Shown here: piece after piece, positions 13,201-27,900 of the stretch
How the letters are laid out: each line of letters opens with the position of its first letter
Numbering within the stretch: position 1 is the first letter of the stretch
Assembly (NCBI GenBank): GCA_013397935.1
Contig: VZRN01003162.1
Span: forward strand, 1,073,260 to 1,137,259
Reading direction: 5' to 3'
From: Dasyornis broadbenti
Lineage: Eukaryota; Chordata; Aves; Passeriformes; Dasyornithidae
DNA: 64,000 nt
Notes under the pieces: generated by a model
Told to the model about the DNA's origin: nothing
The model's input: the letters and a program-made list of their open reading frames with translations, nothing else
Databases searched by the model: none
Position numbers and translations under genes: made by a program

Positions 13201-14580
13201 TCTTTTGTTTTGTTTTTAACCAGGTCTTGGTTAAAAGACCTTATGTCTGTCTGACCTTACTTGGTTAAGTAAGAAAGGGAAAGGCATACCATTTTCAGAC
13301 GTCTTTCTACATCTGTGATTGGTGACAGTTCTTTACCAACTTAGCCAAAGGTGTGGAATAAAGTGTGGAATAATATGTTTCTATACAGCAAAGAAGTGCT
13401 CAGGAAAAACTGAACTCTCAGGAGGAAACGTTACCAGGGTGGCCCGTGTTTTAAGATAGCCTTTATTAAAACATCTGAAGTTTTCTTAGAGGAAGGGGAT
13501 ACCTCCATTCTAAGTAACTATGAATAACATTTTTAGTTAGAAGCTTTTATTGCTTGATGGATATCTAGAAGAAATCTAAATAACAGGTAATTAAAGTGTG
13601 TTCTCAAGCTGCTCAAGCATAGGCACAGATGTCCTGGTGCAAAAACCTGTTGCAGAGCAGAAAGGCCTTGCAAAGTGAGGGCCTTGTTGCCCTTGTAAAA
13701 TCCTTGCTCCCTTCTGCTACTTGGGCTAACCAGAGAGCATTCTGGGAATGACTCAGCTAAACTAGAGGTGAAAAACAAGTTACATAACTGGAAAACAATT
13801 GTTAGAACCAATAAGTGCTGACACTGTGGGGTTAGTGATTGGTTATGCCTGAAGCATGTTCCTGTCGTGGTTTATGGTGGTTGGTTAAACACATTTGTTG
13901 TGCCTCACAAATGTGTAAACTCATAACAAAGTAACAGTTTAAGAACCCTGGATTTTTGCAATAAAATGTCTTCGCTTATCACCATCTTGTGGAGTCCATG
14001 CCATTAATCACCGCAGAAATCTATTCTACTTATTCCAGCTATTTTCTTCCCTTGCAGAGATTTTTAGTGTGGCCTCATCATTTTGTCAGTTGGAGACTGC
14101 AAGCACATGCAGTGAGTAAGAAATTCTGGCAGAAGGGCCAAAGAAGGAATCTGTTTCCCAATGCGTATATTTGGTAGCAGCACCTCTGCTCTAGTCCTGC
14201 TCCTCCATATGCCTCTTCAGTCGGGCCTGTAAGCTCCACGTGCCCTCCTGTAGTTTGGAGAAAGGTGTTTCCATTCCTCAGGAGGGATGATACATGTCTT
14301 AAAATATGCAGAATGATAAACTGCCCCCTAAGGCAAACCCTTCTACTGTGTACAATGGAAAAAAAGCTGAGAAGGGTCTAGGCAGCACATTATCAAATGA
14401 AATCACAAAAGGAAAGAATGTATTTTCAAAAAGTACGTCGGTGATTTTATATGTCTGCACCAAAGAATTACATAATGCACTATAAGATAGCCATTTATTA
14501 TACATGCTTGGATTTAAAAAGGGGCAGCTCTGCATACTGAAAGAATCATTACTGAAACAAAACCCAATGGCAAGTTCATT
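10216..14580. other. Gene-free intergenic sequence downstream of gene 1
   Basis: AT-rich. The open frames (longest 120 codons at 12021-12383, minus) resemble no family I recognise. No repeats were assigned. Confidence 0.5.
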
Positions 14581-14592
14581 TCCTGTTCTGTC

Positions 14593-14598
14593 TTTATT
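14593..14598 (-). other. Candidate polyadenylation signal of gene 1
   Basis: AATAAA on the minus strand, the first after the gene 1 stop (about 715 nt downstream). Another lies at 14494-14499. The 3' UTR so defined would include a short antisense CR1 end at 14838-14901. Confidence 0.35.
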
Positions 14599-14837
14599 AT
14601 TAATTTGAACTGCAGAAAAATACAGGTATTTGCAGAACACTAGAATAGTGCAAGGCTGTAGGAAATGGCATTATCTAAAAACTAAATGAGCCTCTTCAAT
14701 TTTTTTACAACTTTCTGCCAATTTTTTTTGGTATGCAAATAATACTTCATGCATAGATGCAGGTATCATAACAGGTTTTACGTGAATCAAAAGGTAGTAT
14801 CATAAACTATGAAGCTGAAAAACTGAAATGAGCAGTG

Positions 14838-14901
14838 TTTCATAGGCTGGACTTGATGATCTCAAAGGTCTTTTCCAACCTAGTTAATTGTGATTCTGTG
14901 T
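14838..14901 (+). repeat. CR1 LINE 3' tail
   Basis: TTTCATAGGCTGGACTTGAT, then GATCTCAAAGGTCTTTTCC and a GATTCTGTG end. It is a short CR1 terminus in the plus orientation, probably within the gene 1 3' UTR. Confidence 0.8.
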
Positions 14902-15312
14902 TTCCCATCACAGTCTAGATACCACTGAAGTAACACACAGGGTAAAACAATTTAAAGTTATGAGTAATGATTTCCCCTGGGTGTGAAAAGGAGAATTTCT
15001 ACACTGAGTTAAATAAAGTAATTTTCACATAATAAATATCTGTCAGACTTCTCCCATAGCACCTCTGGAGCCAACTTTTCAGCCAATCCCATTTATATGA
15101 AAAACATATATACACTCCTCAGACTAAACAACTCTGTAACACTTTGCAAGGAATTTTGGAAGATGTATGTGTGTATTTGTATAAATCCATGAACTATATA
15201 TTTGGAAAGAAAGGAGACTATTGCCTGGTTAGGAAAACACAAAGCTGGTGTAAGATTTCACTGTTTCATAGACTGTTTTTTGTTAGTTGGAGCACATGGA
15301 CATTTGGTCAGA

Positions 15313-15970
15313 CTACATGTCTGTATGTACGTCTTTTTCTTGAATATCCACAGTTGCTTCTGATCCACTCATTCTGGTTGAAATATGTGGCAGGTTTTGT
15401 CTTTTTCTCCTCAAGCAAAAATAAATTATACTTCCACCTCCAACTATAGAAAAGGCTAGAAGAATGAACAGCCAAATGATGCCAGCAGAAAGTACTTTCT
15501 CCATTTTCTCTTCTGTAAGGATATACAATGGAATTAACACCTTTGATGTTAACAGATTGCAAAATCTAGTAATAAATGAGACATCTCTAATCAGAAAGCA
15601 GAAAAATTTGATATTCATGTAGATTTTCAGTTCAGCTTGTGGTTTGGGGTTTTTTTTACGTACAACACCAAACATAATATAATTAAATCTGATCAAAGTC
15701 CAGTATTTAAAATATAAATATAAAAGTAAAATAAATATTCAATATTAAAAATATAACTATAAAAACCACCACAATATTTACTTCAGGATAACCTCTATTT
15801 CCTATATTGCAATACAGAGTAAGCTTATGGACTTTTTAAATGCTTTCAAAACTAATGCTGAGAAACTATGTAATTATATTCCTGTTTTATTTTAGCATGT
15901 CCTTATTATTCTACTTAAAAGGAAGTATACTTACTGGTATCTTCTATTAACATGTCTTTGTTTTCAGGAG
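15313..15970 (-). CDS. MRC1L: Gene 1 exons 29-30: stalk, transmembrane helix and short tail
   Basis: Exon 15935-15970 (36 nt) gives an acidic stalk. Exon 15313-15512 gives a helix at about residues 1378-1405 (VLSAGIIWLFILLAFSIVGG, then GSIIYFCL), followed by the stop-transfer RRKR and a 32-residue cytoplasmic tail ending in TAG. The tail contains no Tyr or Phe and no dileucine, so the FxNxxY internalisation motif of mammalian MRC1 is absent. An alternative last exon that I failed to see cannot be excluded. Confidence 0.92.
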
Positions 15971-18900
15971 CTGTTGAAAAGAAAAAAATGTTTATTCTGA
16001 ATGCTAAAAAAACAAACAAACAACAAAAAAAGAAAAACGGGCATTTCAAAGTTCCTAACTGCCAGTGTTTCTGACAATTCCTCCCAAATTCATGTACTGG
16101 TGACAGTTACTCTCCCAGAGAGATGGAGTTAAGCATGTGTAAAACTCTAGCAGGATGATTGAATCTTTGATTCTAAGAACATCTGACTTCCTCAGTCATG
16201 ATACCCAAAATGACATGTAGAGACAGATTTCTGTTATTTCAAAATGTGTTTTCAAAGGCATTCATTTTTGAGAAACTCCCCACAGGATCCTTAGTAATTT
16301 TAAGGTGTTTCCTAAAAGGAGGTCTTGAGTGTTAGCAATCCATCATGAGCATTTTACTTGAGCAGAAAAGAATTTTCCGTGGTTGTAGCTCTTTCTTTTA
16401 GTGACCACCATTCTGTGTGAATGTGGTTCCTATGGTAATTGCACTTCCTGACCTTAGCAGGTAACATAAAGGTGAACAGAAATGAGTTTAACCACACAAA
16501 ATGACCATTTAGTCTACCATTTGGTAGACTAGTTTGATTTAATCTCAGTTGGTAATCGACCTCATGCATTTTCTTACTGATGATAATTTTTCTATTGGGA
16601 TACTACCAGTATTTAATTAAACATTATTCTGTCATGCTGTAGATAAAGAGTACCACAGGAATGTTTGTCATGGTGTTCATGTAATCCATCAGATCAGTGG
16701 CCAGTAAGGAAAGGAATCTCCAATTCCAGCATTTCTACAAGACAGTTTGCATTGCACTCAGACAAGGTTTGTTTGAGAATATATTCAGCTGAAATTAAAC
16801 AAAGTGTTGCTTTTGAGCTTAGCTTTCACCTAAACATAGGGGTCTTGTTTATGGTGGCTGCATGGGGCTAATGGTTGTTTTAGACAACTTAGGGGAGATG
16901 CAACATTCTGAGAAGGCAGCTGGAAGCCATGTGGGGATTGTTGGTATTTAGGCAGCCACATCCTGCCATTAGTCAATTGGTTTTGCACACAAACTTAGAA
17001 TATTTTACTTTTCTATGTTATACAGTGAAAATACCTTATTAGGGATTATTAACCTTAATGTGTTAGAAATACTACTCACTTTTTAGTTTTTTACAGATAT
17101 ATCCTTTTTTGAAAGAACATAGGTTGGCGTTCCAGGAGCCAGACAATGCACATAGTTCTCCACAGTCTTTAAGCCTTTTGTTTGAAGGTTCTCCCACTTG
17201 CCAGTTGACAAAATCCATTGCAGATTTGTCTGTCCATACCCACTGTCCTAATATTATAGATGAATATATATATAAAAAACACACAGGTTTAGACAAATAG
17301 AATGAGTTGTGATGGAGAAAACAAAAATTTATAACATGAATAGCTAGTTAAATGTTTCCATTATAATTTTAAGCATCTTTAAGCATACTTTGGAATAAAC
17401 TTTGTGTAATTTTTATATACATGTACTTTCAAGTGTACAAAGTTGATTTCTTTTTAACATAACATGTAGTTTAGCATGATAGGGTAATATTTGATTAAAG
17501 ATATTACCTCTGTCACCTTTCTTTAGCCCTGTCCAAAAGTTCAGTGATTTTCCATGGAGTATCCTAATGGTTTCTGACAGAAAGTTTGCTTCACTGTAGT
17601 CTCCTACTGATACCAAATCAGCACCTGAAAAAATATTAAGGAACCCATCACAGTGGTTCATTTTCTTAGAGCTCAAGTCAATAAACACATAAAAAATATG
17701 CAAAAGTATATAAAAGACACTAAGTCCTCCATATTATTCACTAGTCCTGTTGTGGGTATTATATCACTGTACTGAATTTTTTTTCGAGCATGACTGTGTG
17801 TTCTATGGATGCAAATCTGTACAAAGATATGGATTTTCTGAAATTTTCTGGGTTTTTTAGTCTTTGGTATTTTAGAGAAGGATAATTGCTCTCCTGAAAT
17901 ACTTTTTGGACAGGTCTGACCACGTTCCAGACTATGGTGCAAATAGGCTGAAAGAGGTACGTATGGTGTAGTCACCACCCTGCCTGTTGGAACTACAGCT
18001 CTGTCCCCCATCAGTGGCTGGGCAGCAGTTTTGGCAGTGCCCGATGATAACAGGTTGGGTAGGATGTGTCAGCAGCTGGAGGTTGCAGTCCAGAAGATGT
18101 CCAGAAGTTGATTTATAATTTCCATACACCCTGACATTGCAAATACACAAAGCTGTGTTGGGATCATCAGGAAATTACCAGCTTCCTGGCCTGGCCAGTG
18201 GGTAACAGGCAGGCAAACATGTAGTTGTTTAGACCACGGAGCAGTGTCTAATTGTAACCTTTCATCCTGGTTATGAGTGTAATATTTATTTTGCAGTAAT
18301 TATGTGGTTTATCTTTCTACAAAACCACTCCAGGAATTCTGCTTTCATACAGCTGTAGAGCAAAACACCTTTTCAAAGCTACTTTTTCTGTTTACTCAGT
18401 TATAGGTCATTTTTTTCAGACATATGGGGAAGTGCTTTTAGAAATGTATAGGATGTTTCCTCACACTGAAATATGTGTTTAATCATACTGGTTCTCAGAA
18501 ATGTGGAGCAAAGTGACATTTCTCTTCCCTGATGAAGGTGCTGCTCTTCTCTCCATGGGGGCAGCATGGGGCTATTCCAGAGCAGGAGCGGCATGGCTGG
18601 GTGTGTTTTAATGGTTCTTGAAAGCTAAACAGCTCCTCCATCTAATTTGTTGTCCTGCCAGTGAGATCCGCTTAATGAACTGTGCCCTGGAACTAACAAA
18701 TACAACTATCCTATGACTTTGTGTCTCCTAGACTACACAGTGTGTGGATTCCCTCTTGTCTTGGGAAGGGAAAGCCAACCCTTAGGCTGTGCCTGAGTGG
18801 GTCTGTAAAAGTGTTTATCTCCCTACCTAATTACTTTTTGCCACAAAACTTGTAGGAGTTTAATATTTTCGAGGTGCTCATATTTTGCCTGATATTGAGA

Positions 18901-21900
18901 TATGAGATGCTGCTGTCTCTGGCAAAGGTTACTTTTATTGTGTAAAAGTATGCTCAGAGGAGCAACCAAAAAAGCATTAAATGTGAAGTTTTAAAGTAAT
19001 TTGAGATTTGCTTAACAATATTATCCATTATTTTATGTGTTTAATTACATAATCAATCTTTCCAAGACAAAACACTCACCTAGTCGGGCACATTCCTCAT
19101 GAGCTTGAGACCAGCTTCTTTTCTTGGAGGCCTCAAAGTAATAGCAGTGACCATAGAAGGGTATCCAAGATTTGTGTCCTCTTGATTCAGGGCATTTTCC
19201 AGGAAGTTGTGGGGGCTCAGTAGGGGCCAACACTGATAAAGAGATCAGGTAGTTGGAGTCCAGCTGTTTTATAAAACTTTTTTTCCTATTACATTAGTAA
19301 GACAAAACTAAACAGACTATGTTAGGTTTGTAATCTCAGAGGAAATGAAGCCTATTCTAAGAAGAGCTTGAATATGGTTCTGATTTTCTGTTTGAGACAA
19401 TATTTTCCTTCATATTTATTTATCAATGAGATTAGGAAGATACACTAGTCTATAAGAAGCATAGATCCTGTCTAATGATATTTTTTGTAATTAATCCAGT
19501 CAATAAAATATACAGTTGCTTTTCTGGCATAAATACCTGCCTAATTAGTTAAAACTGCTATTTTTAAAATGTCTTCTGACACTTCAGTCTCATTTTTTGA
19601 CAGTATGAAGACCTTATAAAACCTTACAGCAGAAGCTATGATTGTGAATGAAAGTGTTGTTATAATTAAGCATAGCTTGGAGGATTTTTTTATTAAATCG
19701 CATCCTGAAAGTGACTGATATAGTAGGAAGTTTTTGGATGGGTAGATAAATGCAGATGGAATGCAAATTATATATTCTGCCAAATTACCTTTTCTTCCTA
19801 TGTGTCTTCTAGTCTGTTTCTTTCCCTGATAAGGAATATTCAGCTCTCAAATGAGATTTCCAGAATAATAAAGTGGAAGGAGACATTCTATATTAATAGA
19901 ATTTTTGTAAATTAAAACATCTTAGAATGTAATTTGGCATGTAATTTTAAACTTGCTGACGATTCAATATCTTCCATAATGTTAACAAATTCAAGAACAT
20001 AGCTAAATTGTGAAATCATATTTATAGTTATTTCCATATAAATGGTAGAAGTTTGTGCTTGGAAGGCTCCTCAAGGGATTATTTACTTCATCTTTGTGCT
20101 CATAGGTCGCATGAAGCTGATATCTTCTTTTTACTAGATGTTAGTCCTGTCTGTTCATAGCAAGCTATAGTGATGGAGATTTGCTGATCTGTCCAGAGTA
20201 TTTATTAAAGACTTCTGTACTGATAAAATTAGGTTTTCCTTGCTGCATTTAAGTCTGTTACCCCTTTACAAGTCATATCAGACACAGAGAAAAATTAAAT
20301 TCTGTATAATAAGGCTCATTTTTAGTATTTAGAATTAATAATATGATTTCTCATAGTCTTCGGTTTCTTACTGTTTTGTCCAACTCCAATCTTTTCTTTT
20401 AATTATTGTTATCTGGCCATCTGAAAATCCTAACTGACTGGGAAGCTTTTCAAACTTTGGTACCTCAAACTGGATACAGAATTTCATATAATGCCTGATA
20501 AAAACAGATCTTATAACAAGTGAATTACTTTTCCTAATGGAGTGAATTGTTTAAAAAAGTATTCAATCCTTTGTTTTTTAGGCTTTTGCTAATTATTATG
20601 AATCAATTAACTTTTGGAAAGAATTCATGTCAATATTTAGAAGTACTTAGCTATTCCTGTCTTCCTGTATACTGGTGTATAAACAAAATATTTTTCTGTG
20701 GCTTATTGTATTTAGCACAGCTGTTAAATCTATACAGCCTCTAGTCAAAATGCTCATATGGAGCTACTTACCATCTGATTTTTTACAGACAGAGAAGAGT
20801 TTTTCCTCACAAGAAGCTGTCTTCCAGGTGCCATCAGTGTCTAGGTAGACACATGCTAATGCCTGTTTTGGTTCTCCACTGGACCACTTGCTGTAAACCA
20901 AACTCCACCTGTCAATCCATCGATACTTCCCATTTGTCTGGAAGCAAAATCTGTATGGTAATGTCAAGGTTGCTGACAGTGACATAGCTGCTATACATGA
21001 TCCTCAAGAGGACTCTCATGTAACCAGTACAGAATCATCTGCCTATTTGTGCCCCTTCTCAGCTTGTAAATGCTACCTGACTAAAATGTAGTGTCTGTCA
21101 TTCACAAGTGTGAATGCCCTCTAAAAAATATATAACGTTAATTCAGAGCATTTTTCAAGCATTGGGAAATGGAAGGGGAAAAGGAAAGGGGGTATGAGAG
21201 AAGACATAAAACCGGGGGCCAGATAAGGCATCATGTTGGTATGACCACCCAGACGTCTGCATGCAAAATGGGAGTGTGTGTGGGAGTGTTCTTAAGCTGC
21301 TCTTATCACCATCACTTTTGTTGCAGTTATCGTGGCTGTGATTCATGATGAAGTGTTTAGCATGTCAAAACACACCTACCATCCAAATGCTCACCTTCTC
21401 CTGTCGTACAACTGGTGTAGACATCTCACAAACAGAAACGATTATTTTCCCATAATAATATAACTTCTAATGGGAGCAATTATGCCAATTGCATTTTCAA
21501 ATTGAAAAAATATGGCCATTGGTCAAAATGGACCACATCATACAGCCTCCAGATTCCTTTAACTAATTTTCACCCCGTAGCTGTTTATAGCTGTAGTTTG
21601 CTATTGGTACCATAAATAAGACAAATGTGTGAGCATAAACACACACATGAAAACTGTTCCTTTTCAGGTGTCAGGTGTGTAACCTGTGATACCTTGTCAC
21701 TGATGACTGAGGTACATAAACACATGGCAGGAGGGTAGGATGCATGTTGTGCCTGGAATATCTTTTAGATTAAAATCAACTCAAAATGTAGGAGATTTTA
21801 CAGTTTATTTTCAAGATACTTTAAATTACTCCAAACAACACACTACATTGTTGTATACCAGTTTGCAGGAACATTTCCTAGTGCCAAAGGAAATCTCTAC

Positions 21901-24900
21901 TGTATGAGTCTTAGTTGAAGATTTCCAGTGCAAATGGCTGTTACATAGATGGAACATGCTGTTTTCAGCACTACACTGGCAGAAATTCCAAAGGGCAACA
22001 AGATGAGAGCGTAAGTAAAATCAGGTCCCATGTCAGCTTGACTGCCTGTATGTAACATATTTGTTCTTACCATGTTGCTGTTAAGACCAATCCACAGAGG
22101 CTCTCCATATTCCACTGCAAGTAGGAACAACAGTGCCTGGCTATATGGGTCTAAAATGCTGGCAAGTTCTGAGGCATTGTTATTGCAGTTTTTGTGTGCT
22201 TCCTCCCAATTAATCTTGGAATGGGTGATAGAATAGCTAATCCCACTAGAATTGTCAGAAGCAAAGTCCAGCACTGTTGCTGATGACTTAAAGAGTTCAG
22301 GATCTGAAGCAAAAAGGAAAAAAACCACACCAAGAGCAGTTAAATCTGGAGTCACATATTTGACTTGGGCAACTGAATAACATCTTCATTATATACAAAT
22401 CTAGCATAAAATTGATAATGGAATGGCACATCTTCTTCTTACCTGTTTATAATTAAATATAACTTCAAAACAACCGTTCTGGATAAAAGAAATGTATTTT
22501 CAGCCTCTGACAATTTTGAATCAGTAAATGCACAGTATCTTATATTGCAGAGGTAAATTTACCCCACCATTCCAAAATTACACACCTGCCCTGCCTGTTT
22601 TTAAAATAGTCTTTGCAGCTTAATGAATATCAAGTTTATATGGGTAAATGTTAAACCTACTAGTTTTGATACTCTATAGATCATTATGAAGATATGTAGT
22701 TAAAAAGCTTGTGAGCTTCATGTATTCAATTACACTTTTCAAAATAAAGTAATTTTATTTTGCTATATTCTGCTAGTTTTTTACAAAAACATTGCTAAGT
22801 AACACTGGGAGGCAGGATGAGTCCTCAGGTTTTATTGGTGCTTTACCTAAAAACCAAAACAAAATGAAACAAAACAAAACAAAACCAAAACCAAATTGAA
22901 ATAAGTATGTTAAACAAGAAAAATTATTTTAATCCTTGTGTTATTAAATTCAAGATTCACAACAGAACTCACCACTATTCTTCTGGCATATGTACCCTCT
23001 GGACCTATAACATTCCTCATTGTTCCATTTTCCTGTGTCATCAGGAGGACCTCTCTTCAGAGAAACACAATCGAACTGTTGGAGTTAGGAAAAGAATATG
23101 GGTACATTGATATTAGAAGTTATAAAAGAAAGTACTGTAATTCCCTGAGTGGTTTCACTCCTTTTTTTTTTAAATTCTGATGTTTTAGGTTATATGTTAC
23201 AACTCCAGAAACACCTTTCATTTATCCGTGTCTGTCCTTTCTCACCTCCTTTGTGATTGCCAGCTCCCCTGTTGTACACTCGTCAGCTCAGCCTGCTTGT
23301 TCGTTTGGTTATTTTCAAGGAGAAATACTTGAAAGACATTATTATTTTCAAGAACTTTCTTCCACATTATCTATTCCAACTAATGAGTGACTATCAGTAA
23401 GATTTTGAATAGAAATAGAATGGAGGTCGTGCTTTGTATTTCACTTGCAAAGCCAACTTTAAATAGTGGTTATTCTTGACAAAAATCACCTAAATTACAG
23501 TCCTTGGCACAGCTCTCATCAGCTCTAGTTCTTAGAATTTGTCGTTCAGCTACACCAGATCAGGTGACAAGTGCTTAAGAAGCTGGAACGTCACGTTTAT
23601 TACTGGCTGCAATCTCCTACTAAGCTACCATGGGGTAATTGTTGGTCCTTTGAAAAGGATGCTCTGAAGGAAAGAGTTATTAGTGTCTTGAAGGTGAAGG
23701 AGTAAAGTAGGATGTACCTTTGCACATTATTTTTCCCTGCTTGATATTTCCTAGGAGTGTTGTTAGAGCTGCAGTGAAGCTATATATTGTGCAGTGCTGT
23801 TTATGTCTTCCTGCATGCCTTGACCAATGGCTACATGGGCAAGAACAAATTGGCTCAGGAGTAAATTAAGCTGGTTGTCCAGAGTTGTGATCCCTGGGTT
23901 CTCTGAAGGTGTGGATACGAAAATGAAGGGAGGATGCACAGAATGGAATGGCATAGTGTGAAGGGCAAGTTTTGAAAGAAAGCTATAGAATTAAATGGAA
24001 GATAGGCAATGGGGGTGTGCAAACCAGTCTATATTGGTATGATTATGTAGAATGAAATCTTATTTACAGCTTTCTGAGGTTTAATTTCAGTGCTAGCAAA
24101 GGAGAGGGTTTGATGGGCTTAGAAAGTAGTTGATATCTATTGGCCCTTAACTATTCAATTACAATTTTAAATAGGGAAGAAGTTAAAAAAGTTGAACTCT
24201 TTCCTCTTGCATCCTCTCCTTCTTCTAGCTTAGACATGAAAATAATTCTGCATCAACTTCTAAAAGTCTAATGTTGCATTTATATTGTCTGTTAAATGAA
24301 CAACAAATTACTATGAAAAATAAGTCTCTATTCAGTATATCCAATCTTTATTTAATCTATCCATTGCTGCAATTGTGCCAAATACTTTGACAAAATTACA
24401 GCAGTGCCATTTTATGCTCTGAGATAGCTAGAATACTCAAACATTACAAGGTTTTTAAGACTAGTCCCAGTGTAAAGATAGATGAACAACTAGTGGAGAA
24501 GGCCGGGGCAATGTGTGTAGTGAAGTGAGCTGTTTACTTGTAGTGGTATTGCTCCTCAGATTTAGCCTTGATGGCAAACACTAAGCAATATTTACCTGTT
24601 GACGATTTTTGCCGTCTTCTGGATGTAGACTGTCATACAAAATAGGTTCTACAAGTTTTGGGGAATCTTTAGCCCAGTTTGTATATGAGACAGCACCTCC
24701 ATCAGACCAAACAAAGTTGAGTTCACTGAGCATATCATTCAAGCCAATCCAAGGATCATTTGAAACATCCTTCAAATGGTAAGTGAGAAAAGCTAGAAAC
24801 AAAAGCCAACAGAAATGAAAATTAATGTGTCATGTCATCAGTAAAAATATCAACTTATAAACATATATTTTACTATTTTGTTCATGAAAGTCTTGTAAAA

Positions 24901-27900
24901 GCATTTTACTTAGCATTTGATCAGAAATTTATCTGTGTTTGTTATTTCAAAGTTATGCCAAGCCCTTGCCCATGAAAAGTGTCAAAGAGTTGAAGTATTT
25001 GGGAACAATGAAGCAAGACTGGAAGGAGGAAAGAAGCAAAAAACCTGTCTGACCACCATGGTATCTAATGAGTTCATGTATGTCAAGTCAGGATGAGCCA
25101 CTTGACTCATGGAAATGTGTGGCTCTGTGCAGTTGCGAATGGAAGCCAAGCAACATGTGAAGGCAAGGTGAAAATGTGCCTTTCTCTGATGTTCCACTGG
25201 ACTAAGTTGCAGAATTTAGGCAGAGGTATAGATGTATATCCCTTTCTATTTCTGGCAGAAACAGACCATGCATTCTGGTTTTTTCTCTGTGTCTGAAGCG
25301 AAAAATGTCAGATCTGGATTTTTAATTTTATGCTAATTCACACCTATAAATAATGTAAGACACTTTGCATGAAACAAGAGGAAGCAATCCTTAGCATCAC
25401 TAGCATGCCCCACAAAGATTGTTCATCTAAAAACCTTTCATGCCATGCCCATATAACCAATGTTGAATATACATATTATAAAATATATATATTTACATAC
25501 TGACTCTTGCCTTCTTTACAGGAAACATCCACTGTATACAGAGCAAAGGCTCTCTATTACCTATGGGGCTGTTGCACTATACCTTGGACTTGTTCATTAG
25601 GTATGCTTGCCAGGTTTCCTCCAAGGCTTGTGCAAGCTGTTCGTGCGGTACTCCAGTAATCATAGGAAGAGCCAAAAAATTTGTAACACTAGGGGAAAAT
25701 AAGTATAGACTGTTAGAGTGACAGCAAAAGGATTTTAGGTATGAATTACACCAGTTTGAGTAAAAATTAGACTAACTCAGACCCGCAAAATATTTTTTCA
25801 AAGCTGACTTGGCTCTTGAACCAAGTCAAAATGATTCTCAGGTTTTAAATTTGCTCTCTGTCTTTCTGCAAGGGACTGAGAAAAGTCACAGCAAAACTCA
25901 AACAGCTATTTACAAACCACAGTAGGAGTTTGATGAGAATCTAATGTGTTCACTAACTCAGAGATTTCGAGAAGCCAAATGTCACCACAAGTGAAAACCA
26001 AAGAAGTGTTGACTCTACAGGAAAAGCTCAGCGCAAGTGTGGAATTGCTTGAACTTTCTGAAAAACCGTTTTGGCCTGGGGTCTATGGTCAGAGTACTCT
26101 CATATGTGTATTTAGCCTTCTTCATTGCAGAGCTATTTTATTAGTGGAAGTATATAATTAATTTCTTAAAAAATGTGTAACCATCACATGGCCTATACGT
26201 ATTTATCCTGAAAGATTCTGGTAATTATAAGTGTGCCTCGTGTGCCCTCTCCATGCTTGCAGCTCGCTCTCTGCTCTGTGGCATGCCAATAGCACAGTCA
26301 GAGAATTATCTCACAAGTTTTGTGGAAAATAACAGCTTTGATGACTGTAACCTGGCATAAACTCACCTGGTGTGATATCCATGGGTGCCTCCATAACAAT
26401 ACTGTATATAACAGGAAGTAGAGCCCTGGCTTATTGAGCACATGAAGTTTGTCCCTTATGGGAAGAGGCAAGCATTACATTGAAGCCTGTTTGGAAAAAC
26501 TTTGTCTCATTTCTGATTTGTTCCATCTGAAATGACAAATTTTGTGCTATGCCTGGTGCTCTCAGATTAATTCAGTTCAATTTTTTGGAACATATATACA
26601 ATGTAACAGTTTTCCCAATGTATCTCAGTTGACCACTTCTCAGGAAAACAATTTAAAATCTATAAAACAACCATTTTGCAGTAATTAGCCAACTGGTTAA
26701 TTTTTTTATGCAACTGACAAAAGATGTCTCAGAGACAAAAGGCCTCTTGTGTGTCTCTAAGTACTTTCACAATGAGTAAAATCAATGTATTTTGATGAAA
26801 GTTGTCATACCTGATTTTTAAATAAAATCCAATCTGCAGGACATCCTCCAGGAGTTGAAGGTACTGCTGAAGGGAGTGTTGCATTTATAAAACTTCTGTG
26901 CCTCTCACAGATATAGCCATTGGAAAAACCACAGCTGACATCATTCCACAAGCCTGAAATCATTTAAAGTTTAGGTAGTAAGACACAGAATAAGACTGAA
27001 ATTTGTGGGTAAGGGAACTAGTTTCTGTGCTAGTCAGTTCAAAAGCAATCTGCCTGGGCATGTGGGATGACTTGCATCAGGCTTAACTCTGCCTCCCATT
27101 ATCACGGTATACAGGGACACTTTGGTCCTGCTGTGACTGGGGGAGAAGTGGCCAGGTGAGGTGGCCTCTGAGTGGAACCCTCCCAAACAGCTTTGTTGCA
27201 CTGAAAGATGCAAGTGTAAAGTAACACTTTATCAGTGAAAGCACTATAGAATGTGAAACTCCATACATGTTCTATTCCTTTGCTATTTCCTTTCTATTAA
27301 AACAATTCTCTTATTACTAAAAGTACATTATAAATATTAATTTTAAATTAAAATATTCTCTTATTAAGAAATATTTTAAAATAACTATTCTCTAATTATA
27401 ATTATTTAAAAATATTGCTGTTAATTTGAATAGAACATTTTCTTTGTTCAGCTGAAACATCAGTGATCAAATTGCCACTGCTTTCCTCATTAAAATCAAT
27501 ATCTTACTTTCCACTTTATGGATAATATTGCCCCTGAAGAAACCTCAGATATAATGACTACTCTTTTTATGCATATTTCTCAAAGTTGCTGGTAAAGAAT
27601 GGGTGAAATTGACAAGAGGTTTTTAAACAAACATTGCAAGAACAGCACCCATAAAATTACTTTACAAACCAGAGTTGTCTAACTCACCATCTTTTTTGTT
27701 TAAGACCACACAATTTTCTTGATTTATTGCAAAATTTGGCTCCCCCTGTGCCCAGGCTGCATAGTGCACTGGGCTTCCACTCATCCAGCTGAAAAACAGT
27801 AGTGGTTGCTCAGACAGTGTCCATGAAACAGTTGAGGAAAATCTTCCTTAACATGCTAAAGATATTTTCAAAAAAATACAGCTGAGTCTGTCTGTAAATT

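Noticed and set aside
19541..19783. 80-codon minus-strand hydrophobic frame in gene 1 intron 25
   Set aside because: It does not match any CTLD or transmembrane exon of the family, and the flanking exons join correctly without it.
27290..27420. AT-rich repeat-like tract considered as a replication or matrix-attachment element
   Set aside because: Simple AT-rich intron sequence with no defined unit or motif.
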